A stretch of DNA of 18,711 bases from CAYLHS01 sp964594235 (GTDB lineage Bacteria > Actinomycetota > Acidimicrobiia > Spongiisociales > UBA4744). The stretch lies in NCBI GenBank assembly GCA_964594235.1, contig CAZQMF010000032.1, forward strand, positions 1 to 18,711. Direction: 5' to 3'. The notes under the pieces were generated by a model. It saw nothing but the letters and a program-made list of their open reading frames with translations. It made no database searches and was not told where the DNA came from. Both the position numbers and the translations under genes were made by a program. Shown here in pieces: positions 7,182 to 13,906 of the stretch (position 1 is the first letter of the stretch; each line of letters begins with the position of its first letter).

Positions 7182-7883
7182 TCACATGCCCAGGTACGCG
7201 GACCTCACCCGGTCATTGCCGAGCAGTTCTTCACCCGTTCCTTCCATGACCACGCGCCCGCTCTCGAGCACGTAGCCCCTGTCACAGATCTGCAACGCGT
7301 GTACGGCATTCTGTTCAACCAGCACGACAGTGACGCCTCGCTCGCTGATGTCGTGCACGACGTCGAAGATGTCGGCGACCAGCATCGGCGCCAACCCCAG
7401 TGAGGGCTCATCGAGCATGAGCAGCCGTGGACGGGCCATGAGGGCCCGGCCGATCGCCAGCATCTGCTGTTCGCCTCCGCTGAGCGTTCCAGCCTCCTGG
7501 CTTTTGCGCTCTCCGAGGCGTGGGAAGAGTTCGATGACTTCCGCCAGGGTGTCGGCCTGTTCGGGCCTCCCCCGCCGGTATGCCCCCATGGCGAGGTTTT
7601 CGGCCACTGTCAGCCCGGGGAAGAGTTTCCTCCCTTCGGCGACCTGCACGAGTCCCTGCTCAACGATCCGACGCGGCCTCCACGTGTGGATCGGGTTTCC
7701 CTCGTAGTGAATGGTTCCTTTCGCAGGTCGCATGAGACCCGAAACCGTCCGTATCGTGGTTGTCTTGCCGGCGCCGTTGGCGCCGATGAGTGCAACCACT
7801 TCCCCCTCGGAGACGCGAAGGGATACTCCGTGGAGAACCTCGAGGTCGCCGTAGCCGGCGTGCAGTCCTTCAATCTCCAGCAA
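7182..7883 (-). CDS. livF: ABC transporter ATP-binding protein, LivF type
   Basis: A 233-residue ATPase of the branched-chain amino acid/amide transporter family. It shows Walker A GANGAGKTT (34-42), the LivF signature LSGGEQQ (134-140), Walker B LLMLDEP (154-160) and the LVEQNA switch region usual for LivF. It would pair with the LivG protein on the cytoplasmic face and power import through LivH/LivM. I prefer the TTG at 7883 because GAGGAG lies 7 nt upstream; a TTG at 7901 would add six residues without a comparable site. The start overlaps the end of livG by 14 bp. The name marks subfamily only: such transporters import many amides, ureas and acids besides leucine. Confidence 0.95.
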   Translation of the reverse strand: MLEIEGLHAGYGDLEVLHGVSLRVSEGEVVALIGANGAGKTTTIRTVSGLMRPAKGTIHYEGNPIHTWRPRRIVEQGLVQVAEGRKLFPGLTVAENLAMGAYRRGRPEQADTLAEVIELFPRLGERKSQEAGTLSGGEQQMLAIGRALMARPRLLMLDEPSLGLAPMLVADIFDVVHDISERGVTVVLVEQNAVHALQICDRGYVLESGRVVMEGTGEELLGNDRVRSAYLGM

Positions 7884-8604
7884 TGTGGAACTCCTCGCCA
7901 AGGTATGCGTCGATCACCGCCCGGTCTCGAGCGATTTCACCGGGAGCCCCCACGGCCAGAACCTCTCCATGATGCAAGACTGCGATCCGGTCGGACACCG
8001 ACATGACGGCCGACATGACATGTTCGATGACCAGAATGGAGATACCACGGGCTTGGATCTCACGGACGATGTTCACCATCTGGGCACCTTCGGTCGGAGT
8101 GAGCCCTGCCATGACTTCGTCAAGCAACAGCAACGTCGGCTCGGTCGCCAGCGCTCGGGCGAGTTCCAGCCGCTTGCGAGCCGCCAGTGTCAGTGAAGAA
8201 GCCGGCGTCTCCATCATCGGGTCGATTCCAACGAAGCGGATGATCTCCGCGGCCTTGCGCTCTGCTTCGGAGGGACTTCGGGCATGCAGGAACGCGCCCA
8301 CCATGACATTGGCGAGCACGCTGAGCTGGCCGAAGGGTTTCACCACCTGAAACGTGCGTGCAAGGCCACGTTCCGCAACCGCGAAGGCAGGCAGTCCGAC
8401 CAGCGACTCGTCTCGGAAACGAATGGCTCCTCGATCGGCCTGAATCGCACCGCTGATAAGGTTGAACAGCGTTGTCTTGCCGGCACCGTTGGGACCAATC
8501 AGTCCAAGGATCTCGCCCTCGTTCACGTCGAGTGTGACGTTGTTGACCGCCTGCAACCCACCGAAGGACTTCGACACCCCGTGCAGTTCCAACAGGACAC
8601 TCAT
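7870..8604 (-). CDS. livG: ABC transporter ATP-binding protein, LivG type
   Basis: A 244-residue ATPase, the partner of LivF. Walker A is GPNGAGKTT (37-45), the signature region reads SLTLAARKRLELARAL (137-152) and Walker B is LLLLDE (158-163) followed by VMAGLTPTE. The signature lacks the classical LSGG, as is common in LivG proteins. The N-terminal LELHGVSKSFGGLQAVNNVTL opening and the characteristic segment RTFQVVKPFGQLSVLANVMVG (about 83-103) are typical of LivG. The ATG at 8604 overlaps the livM stop as ATGA, which implies translational coupling inside the transporter operon. Confidence 0.95.
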   Translation of the reverse strand: MSVLLELHGVSKSFGGLQAVNNVTLDVNEGEILGLIGPNGAGKTTLFNLISGAIQADRGAIRFRDESLVGLPAFAVAERGLARTFQVVKPFGQLSVLANVMVGAFLHARSPSEAERKAAEIIRFVGIDPMMETPASSLTLAARKRLELARALATEPTLLLLDEVMAGLTPTEGAQMVNIVREIQARGISILVIEHVMSAVMSVSDRIAVLHHGEVLAVGAPGEIARDRAVIDAYLGEEFHIAGD

Positions 8605-9632
8605 TGGCGAATCCCTGCTCGAAGCCGCCTGACGACACCCACGATGCCATCCGGCGCGAAGATGATCACCGCGACGAGTATCGCCCCGAACAGCATCCCG
8701 TCCAGCCCGTTGACACCTTGAAGGAACCCCAGAAAAGCCGGTGGCTGGCGAACCAGGGTGCGCGTCCCTTCGCCCAGCAGGGCCAGGACACCCGCCCCAA
8801 CGAGGGGTCCCCAGATGGTGCCCACACCACCGACGATGGGACGCAGCAGGATCTGCACCGACACGAGAGCACCGAAAGCCAGATCAGGGTCGATGAAGAG
8901 GAAGTACTGCACGTAGAAGCCACCGGCGAGAGCAGTGAAGAACCCGCTCAACGCCACGGCAATCAGTTTGTATCGCAGCGGGTTGACCCCCAACGCCGCT
9001 GCGGCATCTTCATCGTCTCGTATGGCGACCATGTAGTGGCCGGCGCGTGCCCTCACCATCCACACGGTGGCCGCCAGCGCCAACACCAGGAGGAAGAGGA
9101 TCACGAAATAGGAGTTCCGCTGGTTGACCTCGAACTGGAACCTGGCCCAATTATCACCCCCCACAAGAGGGATGTGGATTCCGATCGCCTTGTTGATGAA
9201 CGACGTGCCGTTGGCGACCAGACGCAACATCTCCGCGAACGCAAACGTGGCGAGCGCGAAGTACGGACCTTTGAGCTTGTACCGAAACGACAAGAATCCG
9301 GTGGCGAGGCCGAAGAGGGCCGCGAGGGCCCCACCGATTAGCAACCCGACCCACGGTGAGAGGAGGTACTTCGTCAGTAGCACAGCGACCGAGTACGCCC
9401 CGATTCCGAAGTAGGCGGCGTGTCCGAACGAGAACTGTCCCGCGTAGCCACCCATCATGTTCCACCCGGTTCCCATGAGAGCGAACATCAGCGCCACCGT
9501 TGCGACGGCAAGCCAGAAGCGGGGCATGAAGAACGGCGCGACGGCGAGGAGCAGAACGACGACCACCAATGCACGAACGTCCTTCGATCCGAGTCGGATC
9601 GGCCTCGCGAGGCGCTTGAACAGACCACTCAC
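8601..9632 (-). CDS. livM: ABC transporter permease, LivM type
   Basis: A 343-residue inner-membrane permease of the LivM subfamily. Most of the length is hydrophobic segments separated by short loops. The family signatures GYAGQFSFGHAAYFGIGAY and, later, RDDEDAAAALGVNPLRYKLIA (the cytoplasmic loop that contacts the ATPase) are present, followed by GGVGTIWGPLVGAG. The start is the GTG at 9632, which overlaps the livH stop as GTGA. The reading frame stays open upstream to 10541, but that part runs antiparallel in meaning to livH (a different frame of the same strand) and has no LivM homology, so it is not used. It forms the heteromeric channel with LivH. Confidence 0.94.
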   Translation of the reverse strand: MSGLFKRLARPIRLGSKDVRALVVVVLLLAVAPFFMPRFWLAVATVALMFALMGTGWNMMGGYAGQFSFGHAAYFGIGAYSVAVLLTKYLLSPWVGLLIGGALAALFGLATGFLSFRYKLKGPYFALATFAFAEMLRLVANGTSFINKAIGIHIPLVGGDNWARFQFEVNQRNSYFVILFLLVLALAATVWMVRARAGHYMVAIRDDEDAAAALGVNPLRYKLIAVALSGFFTALAGGFYVQYFLFIDPDLAFGALVSVQILLRPIVGGVGTIWGPLVGAGVLALLGEGTRTLVRQPPAFLGFLQGVNGLDGMLFGAILVAVIIFAPDGIVGVVRRLRAGIRQ

Positions 9633-10645
9633 GTCCGACTCCCAAACAGACCTTGAGGTCGTAGGAGCAACGCCAGAATGAACAGCACGAACACGCCAAT
9701 CAACTTGGAAGACCCGGGGACGAAGATCTGGGTGAGTTCCTGTGTCAATCCGATGAGAAACCCCCCGGCGAGAGCGCCCTGGATACTGCCCATTCCGCCA
9801 AGGACGACCACGACGAACGCGATGATGTTGAACGTTTCGCCGGCCGTCGGCCCGACGAAGAAGAACGGCAGGATCAAAGAGCCTGCCGCCCCGACGCATG
9901 CCGCCCCGATCCCGAAGGTCACCAGGTAGATCCGGCGCACGTCGATTCCCACCAACTCTGCTCCTTCCGGATCCTGAGCCGCGGCCCGGATAGCCGTGCC
10001 GAGCCTCGTACGTTGCAGCAGCAGGAACAACACACCGGCGAGAAGCAGCGACACGACAAACGCAAGCGCCTTCGGGAGGGTCACAACGGCACCGAAGAGG
10101 CGAACGGGGAAGTCCAGGTTGAGCGGACCCAGCCCGAAGGAAGCAGACGCATACGGAAGCTCGATCGATCGCGGGGTGCCGGTGAAGAGCACCAGAAGCA
10201 GATTCTGGATGAAGAGCGACAGACCCAGCGTCAGAAGCAGCTGGTTGTGGAGTGGTGCCCCCATAACCGGGTTGATGATTGTTGCCTGAATGGCGACCCC
10301 GATGATGAACAGGAGCGGGATCGTGACCACCAGCGACAGATAGGGATCGATCCCGTACGATCTCACAAGCACGAACGCAACGTACATGGCCACGCTCATC
10401 AAGGCACCGTGGGCGAAGTTGATGATGTCGAGTACCCCAAACACCAGGCTGAGGCCCATCGACACGAGGCTGTAGACACTGCCGATGAGGAGGCCGCTCA
10501 CCACCGCCTGAGCGAAGATCGTGTGGTGAGAATCCCACCATCCCGCTGCCCGGGCGGCCACTACGAGCGCGACTGCGCCGATGACCACGAGGGCGATCCA
10601 GGAATTCCTGGATCGCCCTCGTGTCTCAACCGCTGTCTCGGCCAC
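9629..10645 (-). CDS. livH: ABC transporter permease, LivH type, with N-terminal extension
   Basis: A 338-residue membrane permease. The LivH core begins near residue 45 (AQAVVSGLLIGSVYSLVSMG) and includes FGVLDIINFAHGALMSVAMY, RTRLGTAIRAAAQDPEGAELVGID (ATPase-contact loop) and LGGMGSIQGALAGG. Compared with typical LivH proteins there is an N-terminal extension with one extra hydrophobic helix at about 16-34. The start is the GTG at 10645 with a strong AAAGGAG 5 nt upstream, 24 bp after the binding-protein gene. Oddity: codons 8-20 are formed by a perfect 38-bp palindrome (10586-10623), so the mRNA can fold into a very stable hairpin just after the start codon. This could lower permease synthesis relative to the binding protein. 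Confidence 0.93.
   Translation of the reverse strand: MAETAVETRGRSRNSWIALVVIGAVALVVAARAAGWWDSHHTIFAQAVVSGLLIGSVYSLVSMGLSLVFGVLDIINFAHGALMSVAMYVAFVLVRSYGIDPYLSLVVTIPLLFIIGVAIQATIINPVMGAPLHNQLLLTLGLSLFIQNLLLVLFTGTPRSIELPYASASFGLGPLNLDFPVRLFGAVVTLPKALAFVVSLLLAGVLFLLLQRTRLGTAIRAAAQDPEGAELVGIDVRRIYLVTFGIGAACVGAAGSLILPFFFVGPTAGETFNIIAFVVVVLGGMGSIQGALAGGFLIGLTQELTQIFVPGSSKLIGVFVLFILALLLRPQGLFGSRT
10586..10623. repeat. Perfect 38-bp palindrome within livH
   Basis: The left half CACGAGGGCGATCCAGGAA is followed immediately by its exact reverse complement, centred between 10604 and 10605 (the core contains GAATTC). It lies 22 nt inside the livH coding sequence and keeps the frame open, encoding T8 to V20 on the minus strand. 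In RNA it would form a stem of about 17 bp with a minimal loop. A 19-bp perfect arm is very unlikely by chance in a window of this size. Possible roles are an RNA stability or translation-control hairpin after the binding-protein gene, or a DNA-level site; the sequence does not decide. Confidence 0.9.
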
Positions 10646-10669
10646 GAACGCTCCTTTGGCGCTGGATCG

Positions 10670-11986
10670 CTACTTCCAGGACACCGCCGGGAACTTCGGC
10701 TGACTCTCCTGGAGCTCGACTGGCCACACCTGCACCACGGCCCCACTCTGCACCTGCATCAGCACCGGCTGGGCGTTCACGTTCTCGCCGGCCGAGTCGA
10801 ACTTGATAGGTCCGGGATAGGCCATGAGATGATTTGTCAGGTTCGTCTGCGCCAGCGCATCCCGAATCGCCGCGGGATCCGTGGAACCGGCCCGCTCGAT
10901 CGCATCGGCGAGCACCATGACAGCCTGATAGGAGAGCATTGAAGCGGTGTCCATCGCGGCACCATACTGGGCCTCGTACCGCTTGCGTATCTCGACGACA
11001 TTCGCATTGGCAGCGTTGTAGTGATAGTTCGAGTCGAAGAAGTCCTCGGCCCCTTCTGCGAAGTCTTTGGTGAACTCGGGCGTGTCGTACGCGCCGTTGG
11101 CAACTCCGTAGATCGCCTTGACATCCACGGCAAGATCCCTCGCCGCTCGGGCCGCAAGCACACTGTCGTTGTAATACCCGGTGACCACTATCACGTCGGG
11201 GTTGGGGGCGGCAGCCTGGGTCATTTCGGTCGTCAGGTCCGTGACCGTGAACGCTCCGTAGGGAATCTCCGCGACCACATCGATGCCGTAGTCGGCTGCG
11301 GCAGCCTTGAACGCATCGAAGACGCTGGTCCCGAACCCGCTGTCTTCGTGCAGGTACGACACCTTCGTGATCGGATCACCCGCTGCGGTGGCAACATCAT
11401 TCAGGAACTGCGCCCCGAACTTGCCCATGGCAGTTGCGTTTGGCTGAATTCGGAACGTGTTCTTGTATCCCTGCTGCAGAATCGAATCGGCCACGGCCAC
11501 ATCGATCACCAACGGTACGCCATCGCGCTCGGAGATTGCCGCCACGTTGGCGGTGACCGCGGACTGATACGTACCGACGAGTCCGACGACGCCTTCGCCG
11601 ATGAGCCGCTCAGCCTCTGCCTGGCCCACCTCAGCAGCTCCTGTTGAGTCCGCTGACAGCAACTCCAGCTTCGCTCCACCCAGAGACGCGATCCCGCCGG
11701 CGTCATTGATGTCCGCAACGGCCATCTTCGCCCCATTGTCCATCTTGGTTCCCGCACCTGCCAGTGCCCCGGTCAAAGGATGAATCGAGCCGATCTTGAT
11801 CGTCTCGACCGGAGCCGGTGCGGTTGTGGTGGCGGCCGCGGTGGTCGTTGTCGCTTGACCGGCGGTCGTTGTCGTTGCAGCTTGGGTCGTTGGCGTCGCC
11901 GTTGTGGTTGTGGTTCCACTGACACATGCGCTCGCGATGAGGGCAAGTGCGGTTGCCAACATGAGAAGCTTGGAGAGCCGCTTCAT
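10670..11986 (-). CDS. ABC transporter substrate-binding lipoprotein, LIV type
   Basis: A 438-residue extracytoplasmic solute-binding protein of the branched-chain amino acid/amide family (Peripla_BP_6 type). The N-terminus is a lipoprotein signal peptide: MKRLSKLLML, a hydrophobic stretch, and the lipobox ASAC with C21 as the lipid-modified cysteine. Residues 25-59 form a low-complexity Thr/Ala/Pro linker, then the binding domain starts at ETIKIGSIHPLTGALAGAGTKMDNGAKMAV and runs to the C-terminus. Such linkers are common in Gram-positive actinobacterial lipoproteins. The ATG at 11986 has GGGAGGA upstream. It is the first gene of the eight-gene operon and would determine its substrate; the ligand is unknown. 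The composite operator at 12007-12031 lies 20 bp upstream of its start codon. Confidence 0.95.
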   Translation of the reverse strand: MKRLSKLLMLATALALIASACVSGTTTTTATPTTQAATTTTAGQATTTTAAATTTAPAPVETIKIGSIHPLTGALAGAGTKMDNGAKMAVADINDAGGIASLGGAKLELLSADSTGAAEVGQAEAERLIGEGVVGLVGTYQSAVTANVAAISERDGVPLVIDVAVADSILQQGYKNTFRIQPNATAMGKFGAQFLNDVATAAGDPITKVSYLHEDSGFGTSVFDAFKAAAADYGIDVVAEIPYGAFTVTDLTTEMTQAAAPNPDVIVVTGYYNDSVLAARAARDLAVDVKAIYGVANGAYDTPEFTKDFAEGAEDFFDSNYHYNAANANVVEIRKRYEAQYGAAMDTASMLSYQAVMVLADAIERAGSTDPAAIRDALAQTNLTNHLMAYPGPIKFDSAGENVNAQPVLMQVQSGAVVQVWPVELQESQPKFPAVSWK

Positions 11987-12006
11987 GATGTCCTCCCGTT
12001 CAGAGC

Positions 12007-12031
12007 GTTTCTACTGGCGAAACGCCGTTCC
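12007..12031 (+). promoter_or_regulatory. Predicted IclR-type operator, copy 2 (transporter operon / SnoaL-like gene)
   Basis: Reads GTTTC-N7-GAAAC-N3-GTTCC. The palindromic part extends to 7-bp perfect arms, GCGTTTC (12005-12011) and GAAACGC (12019-12025), around TACTGGC. The third half-site GTTCC (12027-12031) is in direct repeat with the first at a 20-bp period, exactly as at 17321-17345. The element lies in the 65-bp gap between two divergent genes, so a bound regulator could control both. It covers the -35 region of the plus-strand promoter (the -10 TATCAT starts 7 bp downstream) and overlaps TAGAAA, a candidate -10 on the minus strand at 12008-12013. Confidence 0.72.
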
Positions 12032-12038
12032 TGAAATG

Positions 12039-12044
12039 TATCAT
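12039..12044 (+). promoter_or_regulatory. Putative -10 element producing a leaderless transcript
   Basis: TATCAT lies 7 nt before the ATG at 12052, so transcription would start at or next to the A of the start codon. No ribosome-binding site is present between them (TCCTTGCC lies there, counting from 12044). This is the standard appearance of a leaderless actinobacterial gene. The -35 region is occupied by the composite operator and shows no good hexamer. Confidence 0.5.
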
Positions 12045-12051
12045 CCTTGCC

Positions 12052-12471
12052 ATGTCACTGTCAACGGAACGCGAATTCCACCCTGATGCTTCGACACCGA
12101 TCGAGATCGTGGCCCGCTATCTCGACCTGTCGAGTCGACGAAGGCTTGCCGAGGCCCAGAACCTCCTCTCCGACGAGGCGAAACTGGTCTTTCCCAATGG
12201 CACCTTCCACCGTGTTGCGGACATGGTGGACGCGACAGTGAGCCGCTATCGCAGTATCGGAAAGGTGCTCGAATCCTGGGATGTGGCCCGCGGCGGCGAT
12301 GGATCGGTGGTCGTGGTGAGCACCGGAACCCTCCACGGAATCAACAGCCACGGCGTCCCCTTCTCCGGAATCCGCTACATCGACCGGTTCGTGCTCCGCG
12401 ACGGCAAGATCATCTTGCAGCAGGTGTGGAACGATCTCGCCGAGTCCGGTGTACTGGAACTCCGAGAATAG
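12052..12471 (+). CDS. SnoaL-like / NTF2-fold small protein
   Basis: A 139-residue protein whose pattern fits the NTF2/SnoaL-like alpha+beta barrel: an opening helix (IEIVARYLDLSSRRRLAEAQNLLSDEAKLVFPNG), a middle helix RVADMVDATVSRYRSIGK, then the strands SVVVVSTGTLHG, IRYIDRFVLRDGKIILQQVW. The family includes polyketide cyclases, isomerases and dehydratases, as well as non-enzymatic binding proteins, so no reaction can be named. It seems to lack a ribosome-binding site and sits 7 nt behind a -10-like TATCAT, suggesting leaderless translation. It is divergent from the transporter operon across a shared operator and converges on the isochorismatase gene with a 2-bp gap, so it probably belongs to the same pathway. 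Confidence 0.8.
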   Translation: MSLSTEREFHPDASTPIEIVARYLDLSSRRRLAEAQNLLSDEAKLVFPNGTFHRVADMVDATVSRYRSIGKVLESWDVARGGDGSVVVVSTGTLHGINSHGVPFSGIRYIDRFVLRDGKIILQQVWNDLAESGVLELRE

Positions 12472-12473
12472 AG

Positions 12474-13163
12474 TCACCACTCACGCAACAGGCGGTCTGT
12501 TGTTGAGGTCTGGCCGAAGAGCCGGGCGAAGTTCGCGACCGCGGCCGAATGCAGCTCCGGGGAGGCAGCGGCGCATGCGTCATCAACGATGATGCACTGA
12601 TAGCCAAGATCGGCGGCGTCTCTTCCGGTGCTCTCAACGCACGAGTTTGTCGACACGCCTGTCAGGACGAGCTGGCGAACGCCGAGTCGCCGGAGCACCC
12701 GAAGCAGGTCCGAACCCAAGAACCCGCTTGCGGTGGTCTTGACTAGCACCGGCTCCCCCGGCAACGGCGCAACGGGTTCGAGGATGGCGTGATTGACACT
12801 TCCCACCCGGTTGTCCGTTGCTTTGGCGAGAGGGCGCAGGAACGGCGCGACGTCGGTGAAGTCGCCAGTGCGACTCCCCAAGGTCAGGTGGACCACCGGT
12901 GCCCCAACCGACCGGTACCGGTCGAGGAGCCGACGGACGTTGGGGACCACTTCTTGTTCGATCCGATCGAATCGCCACGCCCCACTTCGCGTATCGCCCC
13001 GTTCGTTGAGAAGCCCGCCCAGTCCGTGGCTGCGAGACGCAGACGCGTATTGCAGGTCGATCAGGAGAAGCGCCGAGCGAGACGCATAGAAGTCAAACGC
13101 CATGTGGAAACCGGCCGCGTAGTCGGGCGGTCCCTCGGATGGCGGGGTCGAAGGCGCGCTCAT
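12474..13163 (-). CDS. Isochorismatase-family cysteine amidohydrolase
   Basis: A 229-residue cysteine hydrolase. The catalytic triad of the family is visible: D36 in LLLIDLQ, K142 in VLVKTTASGFLGSDL and C175 in GVSTNSCVESTGRDA, the last also carrying the usual residues next to the non-proline cis peptide. Family members relevant here are N-carbamoylsarcosine amidohydrolase, ureidoacrylate amidohydrolase RutB and maleamate amidohydrolase; all release ammonia (or carbamate) from an open-chain amide. In this cluster it is the best candidate to process the product of the hydantoinase, since no classical N-carbamoylase is present. The ATG at 13163 overlaps the SDR stop as ATGA. It is the last gene of the second operon. 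An N-terminal tail of about 25 residues precedes the core domain. Confidence 0.9.
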   Translation of the reverse strand: MSAPSTPPSEGPPDYAAGFHMAFDFYASRSALLLIDLQYASASRSHGLGGLLNERGDTRSGAWRFDRIEQEVVPNVRRLLDRYRSVGAPVVHLTLGSRTGDFTDVAPFLRPLAKATDNRVGSVNHAILEPVAPLPGEPVLVKTTASGFLGSDLLRVLRRLGVRQLVLTGVSTNSCVESTGRDAADLGYQCIIVDDACAAASPELHSAAVANFARLFGQTSTTDRLLREW

Positions 13164-13906
13164 GGAATCGCTGTGCGCCGCCCCATGTCGAGCAGCAGCG
13201 TCGAACCGGCGAGAGCGGTCGCCTCCTGGTCGAGGAGGAGGTCCACCGCCCACGCGACCTGTTCGGGGATCGCGAGTTCTCCCGTCGGCGCCTCCGACCG
13301 AAGCCGGGAAAGCATGTCCTCGTCGGTGAGCCGCTGTGCACGAGCCATCCCGGCTGCGAGAACACGGAGGCGAGCGGTGTCGACCGGGCCCGGTGCGACC
13401 GCGTGACAGGTCACTCCGCGTGGAGCGTAGGCATGATTGAGCTGGCGAACGAGATTGGCCAGAGCCGCGTTTGCTACGCCCGCCGTGACCGCCTCGGGAA
13501 TCGGGTCGTATCCGAGGTTTCCGGTCACGGCAATGAGTCGTGAGCCTTGGCCTAGATACGGATCGACCGCCCGGACGAGGCGAAGCATCCCGTTCACCTT
13601 GAGATCGACCGCTGCAACCACCGCGTCAGTGGCGACGTCCTCGACGCTGCCCCCAAGGGGCACGCCCGCGACGTGAACTACCGCACGCACTGTTCCATCC
13701 AGCCTTGCCGAGATCGATTTCGTCGCTTCATCCGCTCGGAGATCGGCGACGCACGGAACCACTCCGGGGATGGTTTCGGCGAGTGCCTCGAGCGTTTCTG
13801 TGGTTCGGCCGACGGCGAGCACGGTGAGGCCGCGCGCCACCAGACGCCGAACGATGGGACGGCCCAGCGCCCCGGTTGCGCCGGCGACGACGGCCCATTC
13901 GGTCAT
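13160..13906 (-). CDS. SDR-fold protein lacking the catalytic Tyr/Lys pair
   Basis: A 248-residue short-chain dehydrogenase/reductase fold. The N-terminal nucleotide-binding motif is present (VVAGATGALGRPIV, residues 7-20), as are DL at the usual adenine-contact position, HVAG (79-82, standing for NNAG), N105 and the PGPVDT segment after strand 6. The active site is not normal: where YxxxK is expected the protein reads TAGVANAAL, placing A142 and N146 at the Tyr and Lys positions, and the catalytic Ser region reads VTGN. It may therefore be a non-oxidoreductase SDR, a binding subunit, or use other chemistry. It is coupled by ATGA overlaps to the PrpD gene before it and the isochorismatase gene after it. 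The frame is open upstream, but the ATG at 13906 is the only start consistent with the fold. Confidence 0.85.
   Translation of the reverse strand: MTEWAVVAGATGALGRPIVRRLVARGLTVLAVGRTTETLEALAETIPGVVPCVADLRADEATKSISARLDGTVRAVVHVAGVPLGGSVEDVATDAVVAAVDLKVNGMLRLVRAVDPYLGQGSRLIAVTGNLGYDPIPEAVTAGVANAALANLVRQLNHAYAPRGVTCHAVAPGPVDTARLRVLAAGMARAQRLTDEDMLSRLRSEAPTGELAIPEQVAWAVDLLLDQEATALAGSTLLLDMGRRTAIP

Noticed and set aside
9633..10541. Upstream extension of the livM frame to make a 646-residue fusion
   Set aside because: The extra part is an alternative frame of livH with no LivM-like sequence. The GTG at 9632 overlapping the livH stop gives a normal-length permease.
10013..10942. Long plus-strand open frame (309 codons) opposite livH and the binding-protein gene
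   Set aside because: Very rich in His, Glu and Arg with no domain, and it crosses the boundary between two real genes on the other strand. The peptide it shares with a minus-strand frame is only a consequence of the 38-bp palindrome.
11800..11925. Repetitive-looking tract in the binding-protein gene, considered as a tandem DNA repeat
   Set aside because: It encodes the Thr/Ala/Pro linker after the lipobox. The repetition comes from ACN and GCN codons in a low-complexity protein linker, not from an exact DNA repeat.
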